Source: Exiguobacterium artemiae 255-15 (lineage in GTDB: Bacteria; Bacillota; Bacilli; Exiguobacteriales; Exiguobacteriaceae). From it: a DNA stretch of 64,000 nucleotides. A program made the position numbers and the translations under genes. Positions 35,981-44,872 of the stretch are shown here, piece by piece; the stretch's first letter is position 1; the number at the start of each line of letters is the position of its first letter. The notes under the pieces were generated by a model. The model worked only from the letters and a program-made list of their open reading frames with translations. It was not told where the DNA came from and did no database searches. The DNA lies in the NCBI RefSeq assembly GCF_000019905.1, contig NC_010556.1, forward strand, positions 1,080,001 through 1,144,000. The letters run 5' to 3'.

Positions 35981-36948
35981 GGGGTTTCGTTGGTCGAGAC
36001 GATGTATTGTTGAATCTTGTCATCTTCGTCAAATCCAATCGTGACATCAGTGATTCCCTGTTGAAGCCGGATTTTCAGTTCGAGCCGGTCTTTGATGTCA
36101 TCGGCCTGGGCAATCGTCAACGCCGGATCGACTTCAATCTCGACTTCGACATGGAAATGATCGCCTTCCTTGATGACTTCAAGTTTGCTGATGTCCCGGA
36201 CATCGGCATCTTGCATGATAAGCCCGCCGAGCCGTGCTGCCATCGTTTCGTCGGCTTCTCCGAGGGCGCCGGCTGCATTTTGTAAAAAGACGTTGCCGAC
36301 GACATAAAACATCATCAGTCCGATGATGATCGAGGCAATGCCTTCCGCCTGATGAAACGGTGTCAGATGCGAGATGATGACGGCGATCATTGCGACAAGT
36401 CCGCCGGCCGTTGCGACCAAATCCTCGAGAAAGACAAGGCGTGTCGCCGGTTTTGCATGCTTTAAGGCACGGAAACTGTCGAGAATCAATTTCGGACCTT
36501 TTGTCGTGATACGGGCATCATGTGCGATTTCCTGCATCGCTTTATAAAAGACACCACTTTCGAGGACGACACCGACGAATAAGACGGACAGAGTGATCCA
36601 GAAACCGGTTGATTCGTTCGGTTGGATGATGTGGGCAATCCCTTCATGAATCGTTTCGTAGGCCATGATGCCAACGAATAAAATCGCACCGAGCAACACA
36701 AGGTTGACGAGACGGCCAAATCCGTTCGGGAACCGTTTCGTCGGCGCCTTCTTACTGAGGGCGGAACCGATGAAGACGAAAAACTGGTTGGCGGCATCGC
36801 CGAACGTGTGCATCATCTCGGCGAACATGGCAACGTTTCCTGTTAAGACGTAAGCGACCGCTTTGATGACGGCAATGATCGAGTTAACGATTCCGGCGGT
36901 CAAGGCGGAGCGGTTACCGCGTTTTAATAATGTAATGAATTCTCCCAT
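35977..36948 (-). CDS. Cation diffusion facilitator family transporter
   Basis: A 323-residue CDF protein with about six membrane helices (15-215) and a cytosolic ferredoxin-like C-terminal domain (225-310, HFHVEVEIEVDP). Metal-site candidates are His and Asp in MMHTFGDAANQFF and Glu/Asp in FLEDLVATAGG. It should export a divalent metal by proton antiport; zinc, manganese or iron cannot be told apart. AAAGGAG precedes the ATG. It is the first gene of a two-gene unit with the ATL gene, an odd pairing that may be only transcriptional. Confidence 0.86.
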   Translation of the reverse strand: MGEFITLLKRGNRSALTAGIVNSIIAVIKAVAYVLTGNVAMFAEMMHTFGDAANQFFVFIGSALSKKAPTKRFPNGFGRLVNLVLLGAILFVGIMAYETIHEGIAHIIQPNESTGFWITLSVLFVGVVLESGVFYKAMQEIAHDARITTKGPKLILDSFRALKHAKPATRLVFLEDLVATAGGLVAMIAVIISHLTPFHQAEGIASIIIGLMMFYVVGNVFLQNAAGALGEADETMAARLGGLIMQDADVRDISKLEVIKEGDHFHVEVEIEVDPALTIAQADDIKDRLELKIRLQQGITDVTIGFDEDDKIQQYIVSTNETP

Positions 36949-37029
36949 GATGCGTCTCCTTTAGCTAATAAACTTGATTACTAATAGTAGTATGTTACAC
37001 CAGATGGCTTGCTTAAAACCAATTCAAAC

Positions 37030-37070
37030 AAAAAAAGACCAAATCGCTACAAGGCGATTCGGTCCAAAAA
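37030..37070 (-). terminator. Terminator after the general stress protein gene
   Basis: On the minus strand GACCGAATCGCC pairs with a near-complement, then runs into seven T. Confidence 0.85.
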
Positions 37071-37076
37071 AGCTTA

Positions 37077-37562
37077 TTATAAATCTACTTTTTTGTTGAT
37101 TTCATTCGAGTCGTCGTTACCGACGGCTTTTTTCAACAGCTGTTTGACGGATTTCGTCGTGTTTCCAGTTTCCCAGTATTCTGCGCCTTCCGTATTGACC
37201 TTGATCAGGACGACTTTCGGATCTTCATACGTCGTTCCGAGGTACGCTTCATAACGTGGGCTCCATAATTCTTTTTTACGGGCTACGTCTTCGACGAATT
37301 CAGCTTTCCCGCGGATCGAGACGTACGATTTGTCGACATAGGCGACGTTGACGTTCGGATTTTTAAGGATTTCATTATATTTGCCTGTATCTTTTGATGT
37401 AAGGAACCAGAGATCGCCATCGAACTCGATATCCTGAGTTTGCATCGGACGGGAGACAAGACCTTCATCTGAGATCGTCGTCAGCATCGCTGTTTCGATT
37501 TTATCGATTAATTTTTTGACCGTTTCAACGGCTTCTTGATTTGATGTATGGTTCGTTGACAT
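37077..37562 (-). CDS. General stress protein 26-like, pyridoxamine 5'-phosphate oxidase fold
   Basis: A 161-residue split-barrel flavin-binding protein. MLTTISDEGLVSRPMQTQDIEF, DLWFLTSKDTGKY and VAYVDKSYVSIRGKAEF are typical of the YdaG/GSP26 family. Such proteins bind FMN or FAD, and their role in stress is poorly known. I chose ATG 37562, 6 bases after GAGGTG; a GTG three codons upstream overlaps that site. A sigma-B-like promoter lies about 50 bases upstream, in line with B. subtilis YdaG being a general stress gene. Confidence 0.85.
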   Translation of the reverse strand: MSTNHTSNQEAVETVKKLIDKIETAMLTTISDEGLVSRPMQTQDIEFDGDLWFLTSKDTGKYNEILKNPNVNVAYVDKSYVSIRGKAEFVEDVARKKELWSPRYEAYLGTTYEDPKVVLIKVNTEGAEYWETGNTTKSVKQLLKKAVGNDDSNEINKKVDL

Positions 37563-37609
37563 GAAAAACACCTCATCCTCTAAGTTTTAATTGCGGCTAC
37601 TTTAAGAAT

Positions 37610-37634
37610 GTTCCCTGAATTTCAAATTGAAAAC
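37610..37634 (-). promoter_or_regulatory. Sigma-B-like promoter
   Basis: On the minus strand GTTTTC and GGGAAC are separated by 13 bases. This resembles the sigma-B pattern GTTTAA-N12-14-GGGTAT and lies before a gene of a sigma-B-controlled family. Confidence 0.45.
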
Positions 37635-37729
37635 GTCGCCATCCGGTAAACAGGCAGTTTAATTGCATTCGGTTATTGGACAGGCGTACAGTTTAGACAT
37701 GAAGTCAACACCATAGGGAGAGATTATAG

Positions 37730-38740
37730 ATGAAATTAAGTATTTTAGACCAATCGCCGGTCTCAAAAGGACAGACCCCGTCAGAAGCTTTACAGGAAAC
37801 GGTAGACCTTGCGAAGATTGCTGATGAACTCGGATATACACGGTTATGGGTATCAGAACACCATTTTGCGAAAACACTTGCCGGATCAAGTCCGGAAGTC
37901 TTGATTGCTTACATGGCAGCCGTTACGAAACAGATCCGTCTCGGTTCAGGAGGCGTCATGTTACCGCATTACAGTCCGTATAAAGTCGCGGAGAACTTCC
38001 GTGTCCTCGAGGGACTTGCACCAAACCGGATCGATTTAGGTCTCGGTCGGGCACCGGGTGGCATGCCGCTCGCAACCCGCGCCCTTCAGGAAGGATCGTC
38101 CACACGATTCGGCGGAGCCGATTACGGCGCACAACTCGATGATCTCGTCGATTATTTAAAAGACGGGGCCCCGGCTGATCACCGGTTTGCAGGACTTGTT
38201 GCGACACCGGAAGTCGATACGACACCGGAAGCCTGGTTGCTCGGGTCAAGCGGCGGCAGTGCCTTGAATGCGGCGCAGCGCGGATTTGGTTTCGCGTTTG
38301 CCCACTTCATCAACGGACAGGGTGGTCAAGAAGTGATGGATTATTACCGTCATAACTTCATGGCGACGTCGTTTAATGAGACGCCGCAGACACTCGTCTC
38401 GATTTTCGTGACATGTGCCGAGACAACGGAAGAAGCGGAACGATTGGCTTCGAGTCTTGATTTGTCATTGCTCCTGCTTGAGAAAGGTGTCTCGTCAACA
38501 GGCACGCCGACTCCGGAAGAAGCGGCGGCTTACCAGTACTCGTTCCAAGATCAGTTCCGGATCGCCGAAAACCGGAAACGGATGATTGTCGGAAATCCGG
38601 AAGACGTCGCGCGTCAGTTGCAAAACCTCGCCGATTCATATGGAACAGATGAAGTGATGATTGCTTCGATGATTGCCGACAAGGATGCGAAACAACAATC
38701 ACTCCGTCTGATTATGGATGCAGTCAAAGCAACGGTTTAA
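37730..38740 (+). CDS. Luciferase-like (LLM class) flavin-dependent oxidoreductase
   Basis: A 336-residue TIM-barrel monooxygenase relative. LSILDQSPVSKG begins the protein, LWVSEHHFAKTLAGSSPEVLI and IRLGSGGVMLPHYSPYKVAENF follow, with LGLGRAPGG. These are marks of the MsnO8/YceB-like branch of the bacterial luciferase family. It would use reduced FMN with an unknown substrate. GGGAGAG precedes the ATG. It is a single-gene unit ending at a bidirectional terminator. Confidence 0.87.
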   Translation: MKLSILDQSPVSKGQTPSEALQETVDLAKIADELGYTRLWVSEHHFAKTLAGSSPEVLIAYMAAVTKQIRLGSGGVMLPHYSPYKVAENFRVLEGLAPNRIDLGLGRAPGGMPLATRALQEGSSTRFGGADYGAQLDDLVDYLKDGAPADHRFAGLVATPEVDTTPEAWLLGSSGGSALNAAQRGFGFAFAHFINGQGGQEVMDYYRHNFMATSFNETPQTLVSIFVTCAETTEEAERLASSLDLSLLLLEKGVSSTGTPTPEEAAAYQYSFQDQFRIAENRKRMIVGNPEDVARQLQNLADSYGTDEVMIASMIADKDAKQQSLRLIMDAVKATV

Positions 38741-38746
38741 GTCTAT

Positions 38747-38785
38747 CAAAACGTTCATCTCAGCTCGCTGAGGTGGACGTTTTTT
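38747..38785. terminator. Bidirectional terminator at 38.76 kb
   Basis: AAAACGTTC and CTCAG pair with CTGAG and GACGTTTTTT. The hairpin overlaps the last codons and stop of the converging MFS gene. Confidence 0.8.
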
Positions 38786-40031
38786 CTGTTTCAAGCTGGT
38801 TTTCCGGTAAGCGTTCGATTTTGATATCGTGCCGCAAGTGAAAGAATCCGATACTGACGGTCACGAGTAAACCGAATGAACTGATCCCGAGAATCAGAGT
38901 GAGGGAAACGTGATCACTTAAGAAGCCGAATAACAACATACCGAGTGGAATGATGCCCATCGCAAGGGATTCCATGACACCGATGACCCGTCCTAAGTAA
39001 GCAGGGTCTGTTTGACGCTGGACGAGGAGTTGAATCGGAATGTTTGCCCGGAGGAGGATAAATCCGACGATGAAAGAGAAAACGAAAAAATAACCGAACG
39101 TCCAGTTTGATGGAATAAGGTCGAGTAACGGTAATACTGGTGAAAGAAACAGCATACCGACTAAAGCAATCGACTGAAACAATGTCACCAACGGACGCTT
39201 GATCGTAAAACGAGGCAGAGCAAGCATCAGGGAGCTGAGCAACAGACCCGTACCTAAAGCGGCTTCAATTGTTCCGAATTGGAAGGCGGTGAAGGTAAGG
39301 CGATCGAGCAGGATGATCGGATAGATGACTTCCAATGCAATGAAAAAGAAATTCAAGACAAGTGCCATCAAGATGAGTATCGTCAGGACACGTTGTTTGA
39401 ATAAATAGCGGTAACCTGATTGAAAGTCTGTCCAAAATGAAGGTGAGCTTTCTTCACCGGCAGAAGGAATTACCCGGAACGTCAGCCGCATGTTCCAAAG
39501 TGCGGCGAGTGAAAACAAGCTAAACGGTAAGAGGGTGAAGAGGTGGATCGGTGCAAAGGCTAACAGGAAACCAGCGAGCATCGGAGCAACGATTGAGGAA
39601 AGGGAACTGATACTTGAAATGAGGGAATTACCACGTTGTAGTTCCGCATCATCAAGCAATCGTGTCAACGAACTCATCAAAGTGACGGAAAGGAAGGTTG
39701 AAAGAGCAGTCAACAGGGCGCTGACAATCATGTAATGCATCGTCTGGACAGGAAAAAAGGTCGCGTAACCTGCAAATACGGCAAGTATGAAGGCACTTGA
39801 TGCTTCGGTCGTGACGATGATTTTTTTCCGGTTCCAGCGATCAGACAGAACACCGGCAACAGGGGATAACAGAATCCGCGGCAGTGTCCCGGCGAGTAAG
39901 ACAAGTGCGAATTGAAGCCCGGATGAAGTTTCCCGTAAAACGGTCAGACCGGCGACGAACGTAAACAGACTGGCGGCGAATAATGAACAAAACTTACCGA
40001 ATAACAACCGTTGTAAATTTTTCGACATCAT
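38760..40031 (-). CDS. MFS transporter (macrolide-efflux-like)
   Basis: A 423-residue, 12-helix exporter. The loop GVLSDRWNRKKIIVTTE between helices 2 and 3 is MFS motif A. The general pattern resembles MefA/MFS_3 drug exporters. AAGGAGG lies just before ATG ATG; I kept the first. It is divergent from an XRE/TPR regulator, with a near-identical palindrome close to each gene, so repression by that protein is likely. The -10 TATAAA at 40070-40075 (minus strand) lies between the gene and the second palindrome. Confidence 0.82.
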   Translation of the reverse strand: MMSKNLQRLLFGKFCSLFAASLFTFVAGLTVLRETSSGLQFALVLLAGTLPRILLSPVAGVLSDRWNRKKIIVTTEASSAFILAVFAGYATFFPVQTMHYMIVSALLTALSTFLSVTLMSSLTRLLDDAELQRGNSLISSISSLSSIVAPMLAGFLLAFAPIHLFTLLPFSLFSLAALWNMRLTFRVIPSAGEESSPSFWTDFQSGYRYLFKQRVLTILILMALVLNFFFIALEVIYPIILLDRLTFTAFQFGTIEAALGTGLLLSSLMLALPRFTIKRPLVTLFQSIALVGMLFLSPVLPLLDLIPSNWTFGYFFVFSFIVGFILLRANIPIQLLVQRQTDPAYLGRVIGVMESLAMGIIPLGMLLFGFLSDHVSLTLILGISSFGLLVTVSIGFFHLRHDIKIERLPENQLETEKTSTSAS

Positions 40032-40045
40032 AATTCCTCCTTTTT

Positions 40046-40062
40046 GTTCAATTTAATTGAAC
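40046..40062. promoter_or_regulatory. Palindromic operator 1 in MFS/XRE spacer
   Basis: GTTCAATTTAATTGAAC is a perfect 17-base palindrome. It sits between the MFS -10 and its ribosome site, so a bound protein would block MFS transcription. Confidence 0.75.
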
Positions 40063-40106
40063 TTTCCTTTATACTAGAGGAGCGGGGAAGAATTGTAAAT
40101 GTAAAA

Positions 40107-40123
40107 GTTAAATTTAATTGAAC
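40107..40123. promoter_or_regulatory. Palindromic operator 2 in MFS/XRE spacer
   Basis: GTTAAATTTAATTGAAC differs from operator 1 at one base. It lies 27 bases before the regulator start, with centres 61 bases apart, close to six helical turns. Confidence 0.75.
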
Positions 40124-40149
40124 TTACTTGATAGAGAGAGGTACTAACG

Positions 40150-41337
40150 ATGCTGGGACAACGCATTAAAAGTTTACGGAAAGCGAAAAAATTAACACAG
40201 TCGGATGTCGCAGACGGCATCATGACGAAGTCGATGCTCAGTATGATCGAGAACGAAAAGGCGACACCGTCTTTACCGGCGTTACAATCGATTGCCCATC
40301 GTCTACATGTCTCCATCGACGCGTTATTGATTGATCCGCGTGCCGTCGAAATGAAGCAAATGATTGAAAAAATCAATTCGACCGCAAGCGGTTATTATGC
40401 GGAAGGACAAATTGCGACGATGCTTGAGCCGTATTTAGAGCCCGCCATCAATTCTTACTGGCAAGGGCAAATTTATTACGAATACGGAAGTGCTTTACGT
40501 TTTTCGGATACGGAAAAAGGCTTACATTACTTCGATTTGGCGGAGGATGTATTCCAACAACTCGGATTACGGGATGAACAGATTAAAGTACAGATTTCAA
40601 AAGTTTATTTTTTGTTTTTTCTGCGCCGTTATGAAGAAGCCTACCGAAAGATTGACGGGATGATGATTTTTCAGGATGTCCCGCTCGCGCATGAAACGTT
40701 TTTGGACTATCAAATGTTACAGGCGATTCGTGTCAGTGTGATCAATGATAACTGGAGTCAATCGATTGTTTTCTTGCGGGAAGGGATCCGCTATATGCGG
40801 GAAAAGGGTGTCTACAGTGATGTCAGTAACTACCACCGGCTCCTCGCCTTGTTTTTAAGTTTAGAAGAGGACTATGAAGCGGCGGAATTCGAACTCGAAA
40901 AATTACGGCATTTCTTTTTATTCACGGAAGCGACAGCACTTGATCAAATTCTTGTCGACTTGACGAAAGGATCCATCGCCGTCCACCGTGAGGATTATGC
41001 AGGGATTCGTGAGGCACGGGAACGGCTGATTGAAGTCGAGATTGAAGCCTGTCTTCATTACATCGGGTATTTCGAAGTCTACCTTTGTTTATGGAATGAT
41101 TCAAAAGAGGAATTGACCTTTGACCTGCCAAGCGCCGTTTCTAAAATTTGGAGAAATGCCCACTTATGGCGGGCCGGTGGTGAGTACGATCACGCGATGA
41201 TGTTATATGCGCTCGCGTTTGCGATGCAAGCCGGAGTTGGATTGGACCGTCAAGCAGAAGTGGAAGAATTGACAACACAATTATCACCGGGTCATTTTAA
41301 ACAAAAAATTGAGCAAACCTTAGCGAGATTAACGTAA
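40150..41337 (+). CDS. XRE-family regulator with TPR-like C-terminal domain
   Basis: A 395-residue protein. Residues 6-60 are an XRE helix-turn-helix (LTQSDVADGIMTKSMLSMIE). The rest is all-helical with repeats like those of Rgg/PlcR/NprR-type regulators, such as FDLAEDVFQQLG and REGIRYMREKG. Such proteins often bind short peptides, but no pheromone-like small gene was found next to it. It is divergent from an MFS exporter, and the two palindromes between them are good operator candidates. GAGAGG precedes the ATG. Confidence 0.82.
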   Translation: MLGQRIKSLRKAKKLTQSDVADGIMTKSMLSMIENEKATPSLPALQSIAHRLHVSIDALLIDPRAVEMKQMIEKINSTASGYYAEGQIATMLEPYLEPAINSYWQGQIYYEYGSALRFSDTEKGLHYFDLAEDVFQQLGLRDEQIKVQISKVYFLFFLRRYEEAYRKIDGMMIFQDVPLAHETFLDYQMLQAIRVSVINDNWSQSIVFLREGIRYMREKGVYSDVSNYHRLLALFLSLEEDYEAAEFELEKLRHFFLFTEATALDQILVDLTKGSIAVHREDYAGIREARERLIEVEIEACLHYIGYFEVYLCLWNDSKEELTFDLPSAVSKIWRNAHLWRAGGEYDHAMMLYALAFAMQAGVGLDRQAEVEELTTQLSPGHFKQKIEQTLARLT

Positions 41338-41380
41338 AAAAACAGGACCAACCGGGTATCATCCCGATTGGTCCTGTTGG
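41337..41380 (-). terminator. Terminator after the NlpC/P60 gene
   Basis: AACAGGACCAA pairs with TTGGTCCTGTT, with an inner CGGG/CCCG. The T-run is on the minus strand; it may also stop the regulator transcript weakly. Confidence 0.85.
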
Positions 41381-41381
41381 A

Positions 41382-42824
41382 TTAAAGTGCTTTAAAACCA
41401 AGTAATTTTTGTGTCCAGTAACGCTCAGACAGACGACTGATCCCGAGTGACGGTGTATTGGCATGAATGAACTGATCGTTGTTCAACATGATGCCAATGT
41501 GAGTCGGACCAGCTGCATACGTATTTTCGAAGAAAATGATGTCGCCACGGACCGGTTGGTGTAATTTCGATAACTTTTGACCAAGGTAGCCATCATTGTT
41601 CCAGTAACCGTTGACGTTCGTCCGGGCCACTTTGTAGCCGGCCGTATTCAACGCATAGTTGATGAAGCCGGAGCAATCAAAACCACCGTTGACGGGACTG
41701 CTTGAACCCCAGACGTACGGAGTGCCGAGATACTGTTGTCCGATTGAGATCGCTTTTTCCATGATGCCGGATGCCGGAATCGTCGTCGTTGGCGGCGTGA
41801 CCGGTGGTGTTACCGGAGCCGTGACGGAGCCGGTCGTGATGTAGCTTTTCGCAACGTAGTAATAAGTGGTCCCGATTTTAATCTGGTACCAACCAGCAGA
41901 CGTTCCTGTTGTTTCACCAGAAACCTGAACGGTAGATCCGTGTGCCAGTTGCGTAAAGACCGTTGACGTCGTACTTGGAGCTGTCCGGACATTTAAGCCG
42001 GTTGGTGCATTGACCTTATAGGCTTTCGACTGGTCGACCGGTGTGACAGAGACACCCGGTGTCGAAGGTGTAGGCGGTGGTGCATCCTTAGCCGTCGCTA
42101 AAACATAACTCGAGGCGACGTAAAGGTCTTTTCCATCAAGCTGGATTTGATACCATTTATCAAGCGATCCAGTTACTTTTAAGACCGTTTTGTGTGGTAA
42201 CGTCTTGTAAATCTTAGCGGTCGTTGACGCGGACAGACGGGCATTCAATCCTTCTTTTGCATTGACTTCATATTGTTTGGACGAATCGACTGCTTTGACG
42301 GCAGTGGAAACAGGCGGTGTAACCGGCTTAGTGACCGGAGGTTTTGATCCTGTCGTCACTGTCGATGTTTTAGCTGTGACGAGTGTCGTATGGACATAAG
42401 CGGACTTATTTTTGTAATTGATTTCGTACCATTCACCGGTTTTCTTTTTAACGGAAAGACTGACATTCTTCGCAAGTTTACCAAGCGATTTCGAAGTGGT
42501 CGTTGCTTTCTCGCGCACGTTGACGGATGAGGTGTTCGTTATGTAGGTCGTGGTTGTCGGTGCTTTTGCTGGAACGGTTTTGACGTAAGCGGCTGTAATG
42601 AAAGCTTTTTTCGATTGATGACGAATTTCGTACCAGGATCCGGTCTTCTTCACTGCAGTGACCGTTGTTCCTTTTTTAAGTGTGGTGATGACAGGAGCGG
42701 AAGTAGTGGCAGCAGTCCGGATGTTGACGTTGTCTGTCAAGATGAGTGTCGTTGATGCGGCTTCGACGCCGGTGGCTGAGCTGATCAGCGCAAGTGTCGT
42801 CAAAGTGAGAAAAGTCTTTTTCAC
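41382..42824 (-). CDS. Secreted cell-wall endopeptidase with four SH3 domains and NlpC/P60
   Basis: A 480-residue exported protein with a GTG start after AAGGGAG. The signal peptide ends near AGVEA-A (about residue 23, TGVEAA). Four bacterial SH3 repeats follow at about 24-90, 92-155, 178-243 and 262-330, each with an N-x-R core such as NVNIRTA and NVREKA. A Thr/Pro-rich linker leads to NlpC/P60 (about 355-480) with catalytic Cys in FDCSGF and His in THIGIM. It should bind peptidoglycan and cut stem-peptide bonds for cell separation or turnover. Confidence 0.93.
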   Translation of the reverse strand: MKKTFLTLTTLALISSATGVEAASTTLILTDNVNIRTAATTSAPVITTLKKGTTVTAVKKTGSWYEIRHQSKKAFITAAYVKTVPAKAPTTTTYITNTSSVNVREKATTTSKSLGKLAKNVSLSVKKKTGEWYEINYKNKSAYVHTTLVTAKTSTVTTGSKPPVTKPVTPPVSTAVKAVDSSKQYEVNAKEGLNARLSASTTAKIYKTLPHKTVLKVTGSLDKWYQIQLDGKDLYVASSYVLATAKDAPPPTPSTPGVSVTPVDQSKAYKVNAPTGLNVRTAPSTTSTVFTQLAHGSTVQVSGETTGTSAGWYQIKIGTTYYYVAKSYITTGSVTAPVTPPVTPPTTTIPASGIMEKAISIGQQYLGTPYVWGSSSPVNGGFDCSGFINYALNTAGYKVARTNVNGYWNNDGYLGQKLSKLHQPVRGDIIFFENTYAAGPTHIGIMLNNDQFIHANTPSLGISRLSERYWTQKLLGFKAL

Positions 42825-42948
42825 GTAGTGTGGCTCCCTTCCAAAATAGTGAGTCTTGTTCGATGGTACATCGAATCATTGTTACCATTTTGTCATAAGG
42901 AGATAGGGATTCACCTTATTTTAAAATATATTTTTTGAGAAAGAAATT

Positions 42949-42999
42949 CGAGTTATTTTCAAAAAAAGAAGAAGAAATTGTAAACGAGAATTATTTTCA
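42949..42999. repeat. Direct repeats upstream of the ABC exporter gene
   Basis: CGAGTTATTTTCA (42949-42961) and CGAGAATTATTTTCA (42985-42999) share CGAG and TTATTTTCA, with starts 36 bases apart. They could bind a regulator of the divergent genes; this is only a possibility. Confidence 0.35.
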
Positions 43000-43040
43000 G
43001 TAATCCTGTACACTAAAGATAATTTGGAAGGAGGACTCGC

Positions 43041-44753
43041 ATGTTAAAACGATTTTATCACTATTACATACCGCACAAACGATTGTTTTGGCTGGATTTT
43101 TCGTCCGCCTTGTTCGTCGGTCTGCTTGAGCTCGCTTTTCCGCTTGCTGTCAAATGGTTCATCGATTCACTGTTACCGGACGGTGAGTTAAACTGGATCA
43201 TTCTCGTCAGTGTCGGATTACTCGGCTTGTATGTCATCAGTACGCTGATGCAGTTCGTCGTCAACTACTTCGGGCATAAGCTCGGTATCAACATCGAGAC
43301 GGATATGCGGCGGCAATTATTTGGTCATGTTCAAAAACAGTCGTTTCGTTTTTTTGACAATACGAAAACCGGGCATATCATGAGCCGGATTACGAACGAT
43401 TTGTTTGATATCGGTGAACTGGCTCACCATGGCCCGGAAGATGCCTTCATTGCCGTCATGACACTGCTCGGTGCTTTTTCGATCATGATGACGATCAATG
43501 TACCGCTCGCACTGGTGACAATCATTGCCGTTCCATTCCTGATCTGGTTGATCAGTTATGCAAACGTCCGGATGAACCGGTCGTGGGACCGGATGTACGG
43601 CAACATTGCCGAGGTTAATTCCCGGGTTGAGGACAGTGTCTCCGGCATTCGCGTCGTTCAATCGTTTACGAATGAAGCCCATGAGGTCGCACGGTTCGAA
43701 AAAGATAATGCGACGTTCCGACAGTCGAAGATCAATGCTTACAAAGTGATGGGTACAAGTTTATCCGGAATCTATCTGACGACCCGGTTGATGACGCTTG
43801 CGGTGCTCGTCGTCGGTGCCTATCTCAGTTATCAGAATAAACTCAGTTACGGCGAACTGGTCGGATTCATTCTTTATATGAATATCCTGCTGAAGCCGAT
43901 TGATAAAATTACGGCACTTTTGGAACTTTATCCAAAAGGAATGGCCGGCTTCAAACGTTTTCTCGAAATGATTGATCATGACGAAGAACTGAAGGATGCG
44001 CCGGATGCCATTCACGTGTCGGCATTACGTGGGGCGATCCGGTTTGATGACGTCAGCTTCGGTTATGAAGCCGAACGGTTGATTTTAAAAGACATCAGCC
44101 TGTCCGTGGAACCGGGACAGACGATTGCCTTCGTCGGGACGTCGGGTGCCGGGAAGACGACGATTTGTTCGTTGATTCCGCGGTTTTATGACGTCACGGA
44201 CGGTGCCATTACGATTGACGGGATCGATATCCGACAGATGACGAAAACATCGCTCCGGCAACAAATCGGCATCGTGCAACAGGATGTCTTCCTGTTTTCG
44301 GGGACGATTGCTGACAATATTGCGTACGGCGATTTGTCAGCCGATCGTGCTGACATCGTGGAAGCGGCGGAACGGGCGCACCTCGGACAGATGATTGCCG
44401 ATTTACCGGACGGATACGATACGGAAATCGGGGAGAGGGGACTGAAGCTGTCCGGCGGGCAGAAACAACGGCTGGCGATTGCACGGATGTTCCTCAAAAA
44501 TCCACCAATCCTGATTTTGGATGAAGCGACGTCGGCCCTCGATACCGAGACGGAAGCCATCATCCAGGAATCGCTTGCTGAATTATCGAAAAACCGGACA
44601 ACGCTGATCATCGCGCACCGTCTGGCGACGATTCGCCAAGCAGACCGTATTCTGGTCGTGACGAAAGACGGAATCGTCGAAGACGGGACACATGAAGAAC
44701 TGGTCGAAAACGGAGGATATTTCGCACGACTCCTTGACCGGCAACGCGTCTGA
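43041..44753 (+). CDS. ABC exporter half-transporter (permease-ATPase fusion)
   Basis: A 570-residue protein. Six membrane helices (1-300) precede the ATPase domain, with Walker A GTSGAGKTT, signature LSGGQKQR, Walker B ILILDEATSALD and IIAHRLATI. It resembles B. subtilis YfiB/YfiC/YknU-type multidrug or lipid exporters. As a half-transporter it must form a dimer; no partner is adjacent, so a homodimer is likely. AAGGAGG precedes the ATG, and a strong terminator follows. Confidence 0.9.
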   Translation: MLKRFYHYYIPHKRLFWLDFSSALFVGLLELAFPLAVKWFIDSLLPDGELNWIILVSVGLLGLYVISTLMQFVVNYFGHKLGINIETDMRRQLFGHVQKQSFRFFDNTKTGHIMSRITNDLFDIGELAHHGPEDAFIAVMTLLGAFSIMMTINVPLALVTIIAVPFLIWLISYANVRMNRSWDRMYGNIAEVNSRVEDSVSGIRVVQSFTNEAHEVARFEKDNATFRQSKINAYKVMGTSLSGIYLTTRLMTLAVLVVGAYLSYQNKLSYGELVGFILYMNILLKPIDKITALLELYPKGMAGFKRFLEMIDHDEELKDAPDAIHVSALRGAIRFDDVSFGYEAERLILKDISLSVEPGQTIAFVGTSGAGKTTICSLIPRFYDVTDGAITIDGIDIRQMTKTSLRQQIGIVQQDVFLFSGTIADNIAYGDLSADRADIVEAAERAHLGQMIADLPDGYDTEIGERGLKLSGGQKQRLAIARMFLKNPPILILDEATSALDTETEAIIQESLAELSKNRTTLIIAHRLATIRQADRILVVTKDGIVEDGTHEELVENGGYFARLLDRQRV

Positions 44754-44754
44754 T

Positions 44755-44804
44755 AAACCGGAAGTCAACTCATCTTCAAGATGAGCATGGCTTCCGGTTT
44801 TTTT
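44755..44804 (+). terminator. Terminator after the ABC exporter
   Basis: AAACCGGAAG pairs with CTTCCGGTTT, with an inner CTCATCTT/AAGATGAG stem, then seven T. Confidence 0.92.
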
Positions 44805-44872
44805 ATTGAAGGAAGAAAGGCGGAATGATTTTATGGGAACCGGGAACATATAAGAGAAGGGAGGACGGGGAC

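Noticed and set aside
37009-37254. 81-codon plus-strand frame
   Set aside because: It lies over a terminator and antisense to the coding part of the stress-protein gene.
42949-42999. Fur box upstream of the ABC exporter
   Set aside because: GAGAATTATTTTCA lacks the GATAAT/ATTATC symmetry; it was kept only as a weak direct repeat.
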